Assembly (NCBI GenBank): GCA_028877005.1 | Contig: JAGWPI010000031.1 | Coordinates: 1 to 6,973, forward strand | Reading direction: 5' to 3' | Length of the DNA: 6,973 bases | DNA from: Bacteroidota bacterium | GTDB taxonomy: Bacteria > Bacteroidota > Bacteroidia > Chitinophagales > Chitinophagaceae | Part shown: piece by piece, positions 1 through 6,973 of the stretch | Numbering within the stretch: position 1 is the stretch's first letter | Layout: each line of letters begins with the position of its first letter | Notes under the pieces: generated by a model | Databases searched by the model: none | What the model saw: only the letters and a program-made list of their open reading frames with translations | What the model was told of the DNA's origin: nothing | Program-made: the position numbers and the translations under genes

Positions 1-669
1 AACACCCCCATTTTTCATAACAGTACAAACATCAGCAAAATCAACAATAATATGCCCACGACTATTAATAATATCGGTAATACATTTTGCAGCAGTAGCC
101 AATACATTATCAGCCTTGCTAAATGCTTCCTTCATTTTTAAGTTACCATACTGCATACGTAGTTTGTCATTGCTTATTACCAGCAATGTATCTACGTAAG
201 GTTTTAATTGCATAATGCCTTCTTCAGCCTGAGCCATGCGGCGAGGGCCTTCAAAACCAAAAGGAGTAGTTACAATACCTACTGTTAAAATACCTAATTC
301 TTTACATATTTGTGCAACAATAGGTCCACCTCCGGTTCCCGTTCCTCCTCCCATTCCTGCAGTAATAAAAGCCATTTTTGTATTTACTTCTAATATACTT
401 TTTATTTCCTGTAAAGATTCTTCAGTAGCTTTTTTACCAACTTCGGGATTAGCTCCTGCGCCAAGGCCCTGTGTTAGGTGAGGGCCGAGTTGTATTTTAT
501 TAGGTACATTGCTTTGTTCTAATGCTTTTGCATCGGTATTGCATATAATAAAATCAACACCTTCAATGTTTTGTTCATGCATGAAATTTACAGCATTGCT
601 GCCACCACCACCTACACCAAGCACTTTGATGATGGAGGATTTTTGTTTAGGTAAATCGAAATGAATCAT
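1..669 (-). CDS. ftsZ: Cell division GTPase FtsZ, N-terminal 223 residues (3' end outside window)
   Basis: This tubulin-like GTPase polymerises at mid-cell into the Z ring, the scaffold for the cytoplasmic side of the divisome. The frame is open from ATG at 669 to base 1, giving 223 codons with no stop, so the rest of the GTPase domain and the C-terminal tail that binds FtsA lie outside. Visible motifs are GVGGGGSNAV (residues 18-27, nucleotide binding), NTDAKAL (44-50), the tubulin signature GGGTGTG (107-113), PFGFEGPRR (136-144) and the T7 loop with VDFADV (209-214). The start matches the typical Bacteroidota N-terminus MIHFDLPK and no Shine-Dalgarno site precedes it. Two oddities are seen: the T7-loop Asn is replaced by Ile208, while the Asp residues D210 and D213 remain, and GGP follows the tubulin signature where AAP is common. 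Identity is certain from motifs and position after ftsA. Confidence 0.98.
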   Translation of the reverse strand, partial: MIHFDLPKQKSSIIKVLGVGGGGSNAVNFMHEQNIEGVDFIICNTDAKALEQSNVPNKIQLGPHLTQGLGAGANPEVGKKATEESLQEIKSILEVNTKMAFITAGMGGGTGTGGGPIVAQICKELGILTVGIVTTPFGFEGPRRMAQAEEGIMQLKPYVDTLLVISNDKLRMQYGNLKMKEAFSKADNVLATAAKCITDIINSRGHIIVDFADVCTVMKNGGV

Positions 670-728
670 AACGTACGGTTTAATAGTTAGTAAGTAGAAT
701 AAACAATTTTATAGGTACATAGTAAATT
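670..728 (-). other. ftsA-ftsZ intergenic spacer
   Basis: This 59-base AT-rich spacer is the largest gap in the window. It contains no ORF and no hairpin followed by a T-run that would suggest a terminator. Just upstream of the ftsZ start is AACCGTACGTT, with the 6-base palindrome CGTACG at its core. TAAAATTG in the middle differs by one base from the Bacteroidota -7 promoter consensus TAnnTTTG, but I see no convincing -33 partner. A local ftsZ promoter is possible but not shown. Confidence 0.4.
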
Positions 729-2159
729 TTATCTTATAATTTGATCATCTTCTTCTTTAAATAACTCTATAATCCCATTTTTAAATTTATCCCAAAAACG
801 TGCATTTAATTTTGGTGCATGCTCATTTTTAGGAGTTACAGGAGCTATAACAGATTCCTCCAATTTCTTTTCATCTTTTAGTTGATGAGGTACTTGAATG
901 TGTTTGAATTGTTTAGAAAAATCTTTGGATTTAGACTCATAATCATTATAGCCTTTTAAGATTAAACCTAAACAAGTAGCATACATAGGTTGCTTTAGTT
1001 CGGCAATATGGTTTGGGGCCAAATGTTCGTTGGGTAACCCTATTCTGGCACTTAATCCGGTAACATATTCCGTTAGTTGAATTAAATGTTTTAATTGAGA
1101 ACCACCTCCGGTAAGAATGATGCCGCCGTTTAAAGCATTTGCATCTAAACCAATTTGTTTAATGTGATAACTAATAAATTCTAAAATTTCACTCATTCTT
1201 GCCTGAATAATTTGAGCAAGATTTCGCATACTAATTTCTTTTGCTGGCAAGCCTTTTAAACCTGGTATAGTAATAAATGTATTGGCTTTAGCTTCGTCAG
1301 CAATGGCGCAACCAAATTGTACTTTTAATGCTTCTGCTTGTTGCTTTAATACACCAAGGCCCATACGTATATCATGTGTTATATTTTCGCCACCAAAAGG
1401 AATAACAGCTGTGTGTTTCAAAATTCCTTCATAAAAAATGGCTAAATCGCTGGTACCGCCACCAATATCTAAAATTACAACGCCTGCCTCTAAGTCAATA
1501 TCACTCATTACAGCGCTTGCACTTGCTAAAGGCTGAAGAACTAAATCTTTTGTATGCAAACCACTTCTTAAAACAGCTCTGTTAATATTCCTAATGGCAT
1601 TTTTATCGCCGGTAATTAAATGAAAGTTGGCACCAACTTTAACTCCGTTGTAACCAACAGGATCTTTAATATTCTGAATATTATCTACTTTAAAATCTTG
1701 TGGAATAACATCAATAATTTCGTCGCTTGCAGGAATGAAAGTTCGTCGTTGATCAGCAATAAGTTGGTCAATTTCTTTTTGCTGAATTTCAATTTCAGCA
1801 TCTTGGCGAACAATATCGCCACGTGTTTGTAAACTTTTAATGTGTTTTCCTGCTATACCAACATACACTTCTTCTATCAATAATTCAGGATTGCTCCTTA
1901 AACAATTATCTAAGGCCTGCTGAATAGATTTAATGGTATGATCGATATTTAAAACATCACCGTGTTGTACACCACTGCTACTAGCTTTACCAAAACCTAA
2001 TATTTCTAGTTTACCCTGTTCATTTTTCCTACCGGCTATTACTGCAATTTTGGTGGTGCCAATATCTAAGCCAACGATAATTGGCGATTCATTTGTTCCA
2101 CCCACTGCATCCTTAGTGGTTGTTGATTCATGGTTATTTGGCTGAACTTGTTGCATCAT
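729..2159 (-). CDS. ftsA: Cell division protein FtsA, membrane anchor of the Z ring
   Basis: FtsA is an actin/Hsp70-fold ATPase that binds the FtsZ tail, tethers the Z ring to the inner face of the membrane and recruits later divisome proteins. The 476-residue product shows phosphate-1 motif GLDIGTTKIA (30-39), an SHS2/1C-type region roughly at 110-190 including DPVGYNGVKV (166-175), phosphate-2 motif LDIGGGTSD (230-238) and adenosine motif GGIILTGGGSQL (345-356). A charged linker (about 405-450) leads to an amphipathic helix at 454-468 with F455, W456, F459, I463, L466 and F467 on one face, the expected membrane-targeting sequence. It is longer than the roughly 420 residues of E. coli FtsA because of this linker and about 25 polar residues before the core. 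The start has two adjacent ATG codons (2159 or 2156) and no Shine-Dalgarno site. It lies 41 bases after ftsQ and 59 before ftsZ, the usual order. Confidence 0.98.
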   Translation of the reverse strand: MMQQVQPNNHESTTTKDAVGGTNESPIIVGLDIGTTKIAVIAGRKNEQGKLEILGFGKASSSGVQHGDVLNIDHTIKSIQQALDNCLRSNPELLIEEVYVGIAGKHIKSLQTRGDIVRQDAEIEIQQKEIDQLIADQRRTFIPASDEIIDVIPQDFKVDNIQNIKDPVGYNGVKVGANFHLITGDKNAIRNINRAVLRSGLHTKDLVLQPLASASAVMSDIDLEAGVVILDIGGGTSDLAIFYEGILKHTAVIPFGGENITHDIRMGLGVLKQQAEALKVQFGCAIADEAKANTFITIPGLKGLPAKEISMRNLAQIIQARMSEILEFISYHIKQIGLDANALNGGIILTGGGSQLKHLIQLTEYVTGLSARIGLPNEHLAPNHIAELKQPMYATCLGLILKGYNDYESKSKDFSKQFKHIQVPHQLKDEKKLEESVIAPVTPKNEHAPKLNARFWDKFKNGIIELFKEEDDQIIR

Positions 2160-2200
2160 ACTAATTTTATTTTGACTAGGGTACTTTAAAGACGGAATAA

Positions 2201-3280
2201 TTATTTTTGTTTTTTCATCACTGCTTTGGGGGCTTTCATTTGCTTTTTTGAATTTGCTTTTTTGCCCAACATATAATTATCTGATAACGTGTGTTTGTTT
2301 ATTTTATTTTGTTGCTGATTGATTTGTTTTGCATCAATATAATTTGTTTGTTTGGTTTTAGCAATAGATGTTTGATTCATTGCATTAGGCATATCTACAT
2401 TGTGCTGATTACTTGCAGTATCGCCCATCCATGATATACCGGTATTTAGATTATTTTTTGCAGTATCAATTGAGTAGATTTTATAGTCATTTTTTATAGC
2501 TACTACCTGATTATTAAACCGCAAATCAATACTCTTGTAAGTATTCAATCCTACATGTGCAAATATTTGCTCATAAAATACAGTTAGTTTTTTAAACTTA
2601 TTTTCTAAACTATCTACAGTACCAAAATTTATTAACTGGTTACCCACTGTAGGCACTAACAAAAACTCGGCATTTGGTTGAATATTGATTTGTGCAATTT
2701 GAGCAAACCAAAATGGATTCGCATTTATAAATTCAGCCATAGTAATTATTTGACGTAATAGTATACTATCAGGCTTAGCTATTTTATTACCAAAACTACC
2801 AGGATAACCGGTAAATACAGGTACACGAACTGCAAATTTATCGCTAATTGGCAACTGTACACTTGCACTATCTATATAAAAAGCATCGTCATTTTTTGTC
2901 ATTACCAAAGCTATTGGTTCACGTTCTTTTATTTTAACATGTAATACATTCTTATTATCAAAATATAAAGCTGCTTCTTTAACCCACGGATTTTTTTTAA
3001 CCAATATTTCAAAACCTTTTAAGCGAATATATTGAAGTGGTTGGTTTGTAATTTTTCCATTTGAATTAAGTAAACTAATTATATCGTTCTCATCTATAAA
3101 TCCCTCTTGAAAGTCTTTATTTAGTTCCACATTTATTCCATTGCATGTTTGATGGTTTTGCCGTTGAACGGCTGCAGAAAACAAAACAACAATACCCATA
3201 GCAATCATTAGCCAAAACAAGTTATTTAGGCTAGCCTTGCTGAAAATTTTTTTGAATTGGGTATTTACAAATAGCGCCAT
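2201..3280 (-). CDS. ftsQ: Cell division protein FtsQ/DivIB
   Basis: FtsQ is a bitopic inner-membrane protein that links early cytoplasmic division proteins to the periplasmic FtsB-FtsL and FtsW-FtsI complexes. The 359-residue product has a short basic cytoplasmic N-terminus (K10, K11, K15), one membrane helix at about 21-37, a POTRA-like region at about 45-120 (including the LKGFEILVKKNPWVKEA segment), a beta domain to about 265 ending in the typical YKSIDLRFNNQVVAIK (248-263), and then a tail of about 95 residues rich in Asn, Gln and Lys that ends strongly basic. The folded part diverges in sequence, as is usual for FtsQ, so the call rests on architecture, the YKSIDLRF motif and its place between murC and ftsA. 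The ATG lies 2 bases after the murC stop (TAG TA ATG), suggesting translational coupling. The tail is unlike E. coli FtsQ (276 residues) and is probably periplasmic. Confidence 0.93.
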   Translation of the reverse strand: MALFVNTQFKKIFSKASLNNLFWLMIAMGIVVLFSAAVQRQNHQTCNGINVELNKDFQEGFIDENDIISLLNSNGKITNQPLQYIRLKGFEILVKKNPWVKEAALYFDNKNVLHVKIKEREPIALVMTKNDDAFYIDSASVQLPISDKFAVRVPVFTGYPGSFGNKIAKPDSILLRQIITMAEFINANPFWFAQIAQINIQPNAEFLLVPTVGNQLINFGTVDSLENKFKKLTVFYEQIFAHVGLNTYKSIDLRFNNQVVAIKNDYKIYSIDTAKNNLNTGISWMGDTASNQHNVDMPNAMNQTSIAKTKQTNYIDAKQINQQQNKINKHTLSDNYMLGKKANSKKQMKAPKAVMKKQK

Positions 3281-3282
3281 TA

Positions 3283-4641
3283 CTATTGAAGAAGTTGTTT
3301 TAATGGTTGAATTAATTGATCAATATCTCCAGCACCAGCTGTTATCATTAGTTCAGGTTGTTCTATCTGAACCCATTGCAATAATGCTTCTTTAGATATT
3401 ACTAATACTTTTTTATCTTTCATCTTTGCAGCCAACCACTCTGAATCAATACCAGGGATAGGTAATTCACGTGCCGGATAAATAGGTAACAATATTATCT
3501 GATCGGCATTTTGCAAACTTTGTGCAAAAGCATCAGCAAAGTCTTTCGTTCTACTATATAAGTGTGGCTGAAAAATTAAAGTTATTTTTTTATTGGGATA
3601 TAAGCCACGGACACCCTGAATGAGTGCATCTAGCTCAGCCGGATGATGCGCATAATCGTCAATAAAAATGTGCTTTTCAGATTTTATGATAAATTCAAAT
3701 CGTCTTTTTACTCCTTTAAAAGTTTTAATACTTTCTTGAATAAGCTCATCTGAAATACCAAGCTGTTTGGCTACAAGAATAGCAGCTAAGGCATTTTCAA
3801 TGTTATGCATACCACCCATATTTAAATGAATAGAAGATAATTGCCACTCATTTGATTGCACCGTAAAAATATAACCACCGTTTTTTATTTTAATTTCAGT
3901 AGCATAAATAGATGCATTACCGTTGGATAAGTTATAAGTAAATCTGTTTATATTTTTATTTAACTTATCGGCATTCCTAATACCATAATGATAAATTAAA
4001 GATCCATCTAATTTTATTTTATGAGAAAAAGCAACAAAAGCATCTTCTACTGCTTGAGATGTTCCGTAAATATCTAAATGATCCGGATCGATGGCAGTTA
4101 TAATAGCTATGTTAGGTGCTAGTTTTAAAAAACTTCTATCATATTCATCAGCTTCAACTACCACTACATTATTATCACTACTCCAAAAATTGGTTTGATA
4201 ATTAGTAGATATACCCCCTAAAAAGGCATTACATCCATATCCGGAATTCCGAAGAATATGAGCAATCATGGTGCTAGTAGTTGTTTTACCATGTGTACCG
4301 CTGATACAAATATTAAATGAATTGTAGGTGATCCACTGTAATAAATCACTACGTTTAACCATTAAATAACCTTGTTGTGTACAAAACTGCCATTCTTTAT
4401 TGCTTACAGGTATAGCAGGGGTATACACAACCACATCGGGGTTTAGTGGAATGAGACCAATATTTTCTTCAAAATGAATATCAATTCCCTCTTCCATTAA
4501 TTGCTTTGTTAAAGCTGTTTGCGCTCTATCATAACCACTAACTTTTGTACCCTTGGCATTAAAATATCTGGCAAGAGCACTCATCCCAATGCCCCCAATA
4601 CCAATAAAATAGATGGTTTGTATGTTTTTTAATTCAATCAT
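3283..4641 (-). CDS. murC: UDP-N-acetylmuramate--L-alanine ligase MurC
   Basis: MurC is the cytoplasmic ATP-dependent ligase that adds L-alanine to UDP-MurNAc, the first step of the peptidoglycan stem peptide. The 452-residue product is of normal family length with all three Mur ligase domains. Seen are the N-terminal nucleotide-binding motif GIGGIGM (14-20), the P-loop SGTHGKTTT (114-122), EADEYDRS (163-170), IDPDHLD (184-190), GMHNIENALAA (277-287), RRFEF (313-317), DDYAHHPAE (328-336), QPHLYSRT (358-365) and TAGAGDI (434-440). DDYAHHPAE together with the GIGGIGMS start distinguishes MurC from MurD, MurE and MurF. The start ATG overlaps the murG stop by 4 bases and the stop lies 2 bases before ftsQ, so it is translated as part of an operon. 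No ddl gene sits between murC and ftsQ, unlike E. coli. All motif residues appear intact. Confidence 0.98.
   Translation of the reverse strand: MIELKNIQTIYFIGIGGIGMSALARYFNAKGTKVSGYDRAQTALTKQLMEEGIDIHFEENIGLIPLNPDVVVYTPAIPVSNKEWQFCTQQGYLMVKRSDLLQWITYNSFNICISGTHGKTTTSTMIAHILRNSGYGCNAFLGGISTNYQTNFWSSDNNVVVVEADEYDRSFLKLAPNIAIITAIDPDHLDIYGTSQAVEDAFVAFSHKIKLDGSLIYHYGIRNADKLNKNINRFTYNLSNGNASIYATEIKIKNGGYIFTVQSNEWQLSSIHLNMGGMHNIENALAAILVAKQLGISDELIQESIKTFKGVKRRFEFIIKSEKHIFIDDYAHHPAELDALIQGVRGLYPNKKITLIFQPHLYSRTKDFADAFAQSLQNADQIILLPIYPARELPIPGIDSEWLAAKMKDKKVLVISKEALLQWVQIEQPELMITAGAGDIDQLIQPLKQLLQ
4638..4641 (-). other. ATGA stop-start overlap of murG and murC
   Basis: The murC ATG (4641-4639) overlaps the murG TGA stop (4640-4638). 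Such overlaps usually allow a terminating ribosome to restart on the next gene. No Shine-Dalgarno site precedes murC, which fits coupled initiation. Confidence 0.85.
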
Positions 4642-5723
4642 TTAATTATTTCTAAAATTTTATCCGCAATTAAATCAGCTGCATGCACATGAGCCATTGA
4701 TGCGATATTCTTACTAAGCTCTTTCTGTAATTCAACATTTTCTAGCAAATTCAGTATTGCAGGAACCAATTTGTTTTCTGCTTCTGCATCTTTTATTAAC
4801 TGAGCTGCATTTTTCTGTACCAAATATGCTGCATTAATTGTTTGATGATCTTCAGCAGCATAAGGGTACGGAACAAATATGACCGGCTTTTTTACAATAC
4901 ATAATTCAGATACCGACATAGCACCGGCCCTTGAAACTACTACATCGGCAGCAGCATAAGCCATATCCATTTTTTCTATAAATGGATGAATAGAAAATAA
5001 CTGATTATTTATGAAATATTTTTTATATTCCTGATCATTATGTTTACCGGTTTGCCAGATTAGTTGTACATTTTTTTGAATAAATAAATCAATATTTTTC
5101 GCAATTGATTGGTTGATAGATTTAGCTCCTAAACTTCCACCCAATACCAAAACTGTAGGTCGGTAAGCCAATAATTGGAAATATGCTAATGCATCTTGCT
5201 TTGATACTTGATTTTTAATAATATCATCACGAACTGGATTGCCGGAAAATATAATTTTGTTTAATGGGAAATACTTTTCCATTCCATCAAAAGCAACAAA
5301 TATGTAGGTAGCTCTTTTCCCCAGTAATAAATTAGACTTACCCGGAAGAGAATTGCTTTCATGAATAAATGTGGGAATACCTTTACGTTGTGCCGTACGC
5401 AAAACGGGATATGTAGAATAGCCTCCTACGCCAATTACAGCATCGGGCTTATAAGAATTAAATATTTTATTTACCTGCCAAAAACTTTTAATTAATTTAA
5501 ATGGTAGCGTAATATTTTTTATTAAATTGGTTCTATTAAATCCTGCAATGTCAATCCCAATAATTTTATAGCCAGCCTGTGGTATTTTTTCCATTTCCAT
5601 TTTTCCTTTAGCACCAACAAACAACAAAGATGTAGCAACTTTTTTTTGAAGTGCTTTTGCAATAGCCAATGCAGGGAAAATATGTCCGCCTGTTCCACCA
5701 CCGGCAATCAATATTTTTTGCAT
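4638..5723 (-). CDS. murG: Undecaprenyl-PP-MurNAc-pentapeptide-UDP-GlcNAc GlcNAc transferase MurG
   Basis: MurG is a peripheral GT-B glycosyltransferase (family GT28) on the cytoplasmic membrane face. It transfers GlcNAc from UDP-GlcNAc to lipid I, making lipid II for FtsW and the penicillin-binding proteins. From the start chosen here the product has 361 residues, the usual family length. Motifs are GGGTGGH (8-14, lipid I side), GVGGYSTYP (98-106), HESNSLPG (121-128), GNPVR (161-165), LGGSLGA (194-200), SRAGAMSVSEL (264-274) and the UDP-GlcNAc-binding segment PYPYAAEDHQTINA (285-298). The reading frame also has an ATG at 5747 that would add 8 residues (MEQQQGYK). I prefer 5723 because AAGGA lies 6 bases before it and because MQKILIAGGGTGGH is the usual family N-terminus. 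The gap after ftsW is 37 bases with this start and 13 with the other. It overlaps murC by 4 bases. Confidence 0.97.
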   Translation of the reverse strand: MQKILIAGGGTGGHIFPALAIAKALQKKVATSLLFVGAKGKMEMEKIPQAGYKIIGIDIAGFNRTNLIKNITLPFKLIKSFWQVNKIFNSYKPDAVIGVGGYSTYPVLRTAQRKGIPTFIHESNSLPGKSNLLLGKRATYIFVAFDGMEKYFPLNKIIFSGNPVRDDIIKNQVSKQDALAYFQLLAYRPTVLVLGGSLGAKSINQSIAKNIDLFIQKNVQLIWQTGKHNDQEYKKYFINNQLFSIHPFIEKMDMAYAAADVVVSRAGAMSVSELCIVKKPVIFVPYPYAAEDHQTINAAYLVQKNAAQLIKDAEAENKLVPAILNLLENVELQKELSKNIASMAHVHAADLIADKILEIIK

Positions 5724-5729
5724 TTTATA

Positions 5730-5734
5730 TCCTT
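5730..5734 (-). promoter_or_regulatory. Shine-Dalgarno-like site of murG
   Basis: AAGGA lies 6 bases upstream of the ATG at 5723, while the in-frame ATG at 5747 is preceded only by AT-rich sequence (ATATATTAG). It is the only good Shine-Dalgarno match before any start in the window, so it argues for the shorter murG. Bacteroidota rely little on such sites, so the support is moderate. Confidence 0.5.
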
Positions 5735-5760
5735 GCTGTTGTTCCATCTAATATATTTTA

Positions 5761-6973
5761 TTATACAGTTTGCAATTTTGGTTCCACTAATTTTTCATTA
5801 CTAGATAATTGTTCTGTTTCAATAGATTTTCCTTCTAATTGTTCTACATTTCTTGCAACACTTAAAATAATTCCAATAGAGGCACAAGTAAAAAGAAAAG
5901 AGCTTCCACCCATACTAATTAAAGGAAGTGTAACTCCGGTAACGGGAACCATATTTACATTAACAGCCATATTAGCTAATGCCTGAATTACTAATGTAAA
6001 ACTTAACGCCAGTGCTAAAAATGCACCAAAAGCATAAGGACATCTTCTAAAAATACTGATACACCTAAATAAAAAAAATAAGTAAATAAAAATTACAAAA
6101 CCCCCTCCTAATAATCCATATTCTTCAATAATAATGGCATAAATAAAATCATTATATGCCTGCGGTAAATAATTACGTTGTCGACTATTTCCAGGACCTA
6201 AACCCACTAGAATACCACCATTAGCTATTGCAATTTTAGCTTGTTGTACCTGATATGGTACTTCTGCATTTTTAGAATAAATAAAATCTTGAACCCTTTT
6301 AACCCATGTAGAAAACCTTCCAAATGAATTTAATTTATCAATATTTTCAGTTTTAAAATTACCTTCTGCCTTTATGGGCTTATAGGTAGAAATAGCAATA
6401 GCAATAATAATCATGATGGGGATTAAAGCCACCATTAAGAGAAGTAGAATATGTTTAACACTGACACGTCCAATAAACATTAACAATAAAGATGTAGCAC
6501 CAGTTAACAATGCATTTGATAAGTTAGCAGGCATAATAAAAATGCAAACCAAAAGCACGGGTATAACTACGGGTAAAAAACCTTCTTTAAAATTTTTAAT
6601 AACATTTTGTTTTTTACTAAGCATTTTTGATAAATACATGAATAGTGCCAACTTAGCAAAATCACTAGTTTGAAAAGACATATTAATTATAGGTAACTTT
6701 ATCCATCTGCTTCCATCATTAATTTTTGTTCCGAAAAAAAGTGTATAAATTAAAAGTGGTATTGAAATCAAAAATAAAATAGTAGCAACCCTTGAAAAAA
6801 TGGTATAATTTACCCTATGCAGAAAATAAATTATCATTATTCCCATTACCATAAAGGCCAATTGTTTAAATAAATAAACTTCATTATTTCCTTTATTCAT
6901 TTTATAGGCTAGTGATCCGGTAGCGCTGTATACTACTAATACAGAGATAAGTGCCAGTAAAATAACGATACCC
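5761..6973 (-). CDS. ftsW: Septal peptidoglycan glycosyltransferase FtsW (5' end outside window)
   Basis: FtsW is a SEDS-family polytopic membrane protein that polymerises lipid II into glycan strands at the septum, working with the transpeptidase FtsI. The frame stays open from the stop at 5761 to the window edge: 24 codons precede the ATG at 6900 and encode a hydrophobic helix (GIVILLALISVLVVYSATGS), typical of SEDS helix 1, so that ATG is internal. Counting from it, motifs are DGSRWIKLP (62-70), FQTSDFAKL (76-84, the usual QPSE region), PANLSNALL (124-132, a Bacteroidota-like form), LVGLGPG (231-237), the segment PQAYNDFIYAIIIEE (246-260) and LPLISMGGSSFL (325-336). D251 aligns with the catalytic Asp of SEDS polymerases (E. 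coli FtsW D297). Several membrane helices and a polar C-terminal tail of about 30 residues are visible. RodA is the main alternative, but the place before murG in the cluster favours FtsW. Confidence 0.95.
   Translation of the reverse strand, partial: GIVILLALISVLVVYSATGSLAYKMNKGNNEVYLFKQLAFMVMGIMIIYFLHRVNYTIFSRVATILFLISIPLLIYTLFFGTKINDGSRWIKLPIINMSFQTSDFAKLALFMYLSKMLSKKQNVIKNFKEGFLPVVIPVLLVCIFIMPANLSNALLTGATSLLLMFIGRVSVKHILLLLMVALIPIMIIIAIAISTYKPIKAEGNFKTENIDKLNSFGRFSTWVKRVQDFIYSKNAEVPYQVQQAKIAIANGGILVGLGPGNSRQRNYLPQAYNDFIYAIIIEEYGLLGGGFVIFIYLFFLFRCISIFRRCPYAFGAFLALALSFTLVIQALANMAVNVNMVPVTGVTLPLISMGGSSFLFTCASIGIILSVARNVEQLEGKSIETEQLSSNEKLVEPKLQTV

Noticed and set aside
236..481. Plus-strand open frame of 81 codons
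   Set aside because: It lies wholly antisense to conserved ftsZ codons, is Pro-rich because it reads the complement of Gly codons, and resembles no known protein.
1620..1832. Plus-strand open frame of 70 codons inside ftsA
   Set aside because: It is antisense to a conserved part of ftsA and has no recognisable domain or start signal.
2184..2191. Palindrome CTTTAAAG in the ftsQ-ftsA gap
   Set aside because: An 8-base AT-rich palindrome is expected by chance in DNA of this composition, and there is no stem-loop with T-run to make a terminator.
2290..2360. T/G-rich low-complexity stretch that looks like a repeat
   Set aside because: It is the complement of Asn, Gln and Lys codons in the FtsQ tail, with no regular repeat unit.
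5522..5707. Minus-strand open frame of 61 codons inside murG
   Set aside because: It is an alternate frame across the conserved N-terminal domain of murG and has no independent support.
5669..5986. Plus-strand open frame of 105 codons across the ftsW-murG junction
   Set aside because: It is antisense to two conserved genes, and its hydrophobic stretches mirror the ftsW membrane helices.
6413..6673. Plus-strand open frame of 86 codons inside ftsW
   Set aside because: It is antisense to ftsW membrane segments with no domain and no initiation signal.

Overview
The window is an ordinary-looking piece of a chromosomal division and cell wall (dcw) cluster. All genes lie on the minus strand, so transcription runs from high to low coordinates: ftsW, murG, murC, ftsQ, ftsA, ftsZ. 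Both end genes are cut by the window: ftsW lacks its 5' end and ftsZ lacks its 3' end. No RNA gene, mobile element, CRISPR array, prophage or clear terminator was seen.

The organism is probably a member of the Bacteroidota, most likely near the Chitinophagaceae. The reasons are the low GC content, the near absence of Shine-Dalgarno sites, the gene order murC-ftsQ-ftsA with no ddl gene between, the FtsZ N-terminus (MIHFDLPK) and its DFADVCTVMKNGG segment, and the PANLSNA form of the FtsW motif. This placement rests on remembered family patterns, not on a search.

Layout from the transcriptional start side: ftsW (6973 to 5761, septal peptidoglycan polymerase), murG (5723 to 4638, lipid II synthesis), murC (4641 to 3283, first Mur ligase), ftsQ (3280 to 2201, divisome scaffold), ftsA (2159 to 729, membrane anchor for FtsZ) and ftsZ (669 to 1, division GTPase). 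Junctions are tight: a 4-base overlap at murG/murC, 2 bases at murC/ftsQ, 41 bases at ftsQ/ftsA and 59 bases at ftsA/ftsZ. A single operon is likely. MurC and MurG make the lipid-linked precursor, FtsW polymerises it at the septum, and FtsZ, FtsA and FtsQ form and organise the ring that directs this.

I did not find a previously undescribed system. The best lead is a predicted Asn-to-Ile change in the FtsZ T7 loop, in a motif that is normally almost invariant and needed for GTP hydrolysis. It lies about 45 bases from the window edge and could be a sequencing error. Other points are a start-site correction for ftsW (the real protein begins outside the window), a start-site choice for murG, and a long basic Asn/Gln/Lys-rich tail on FtsQ.
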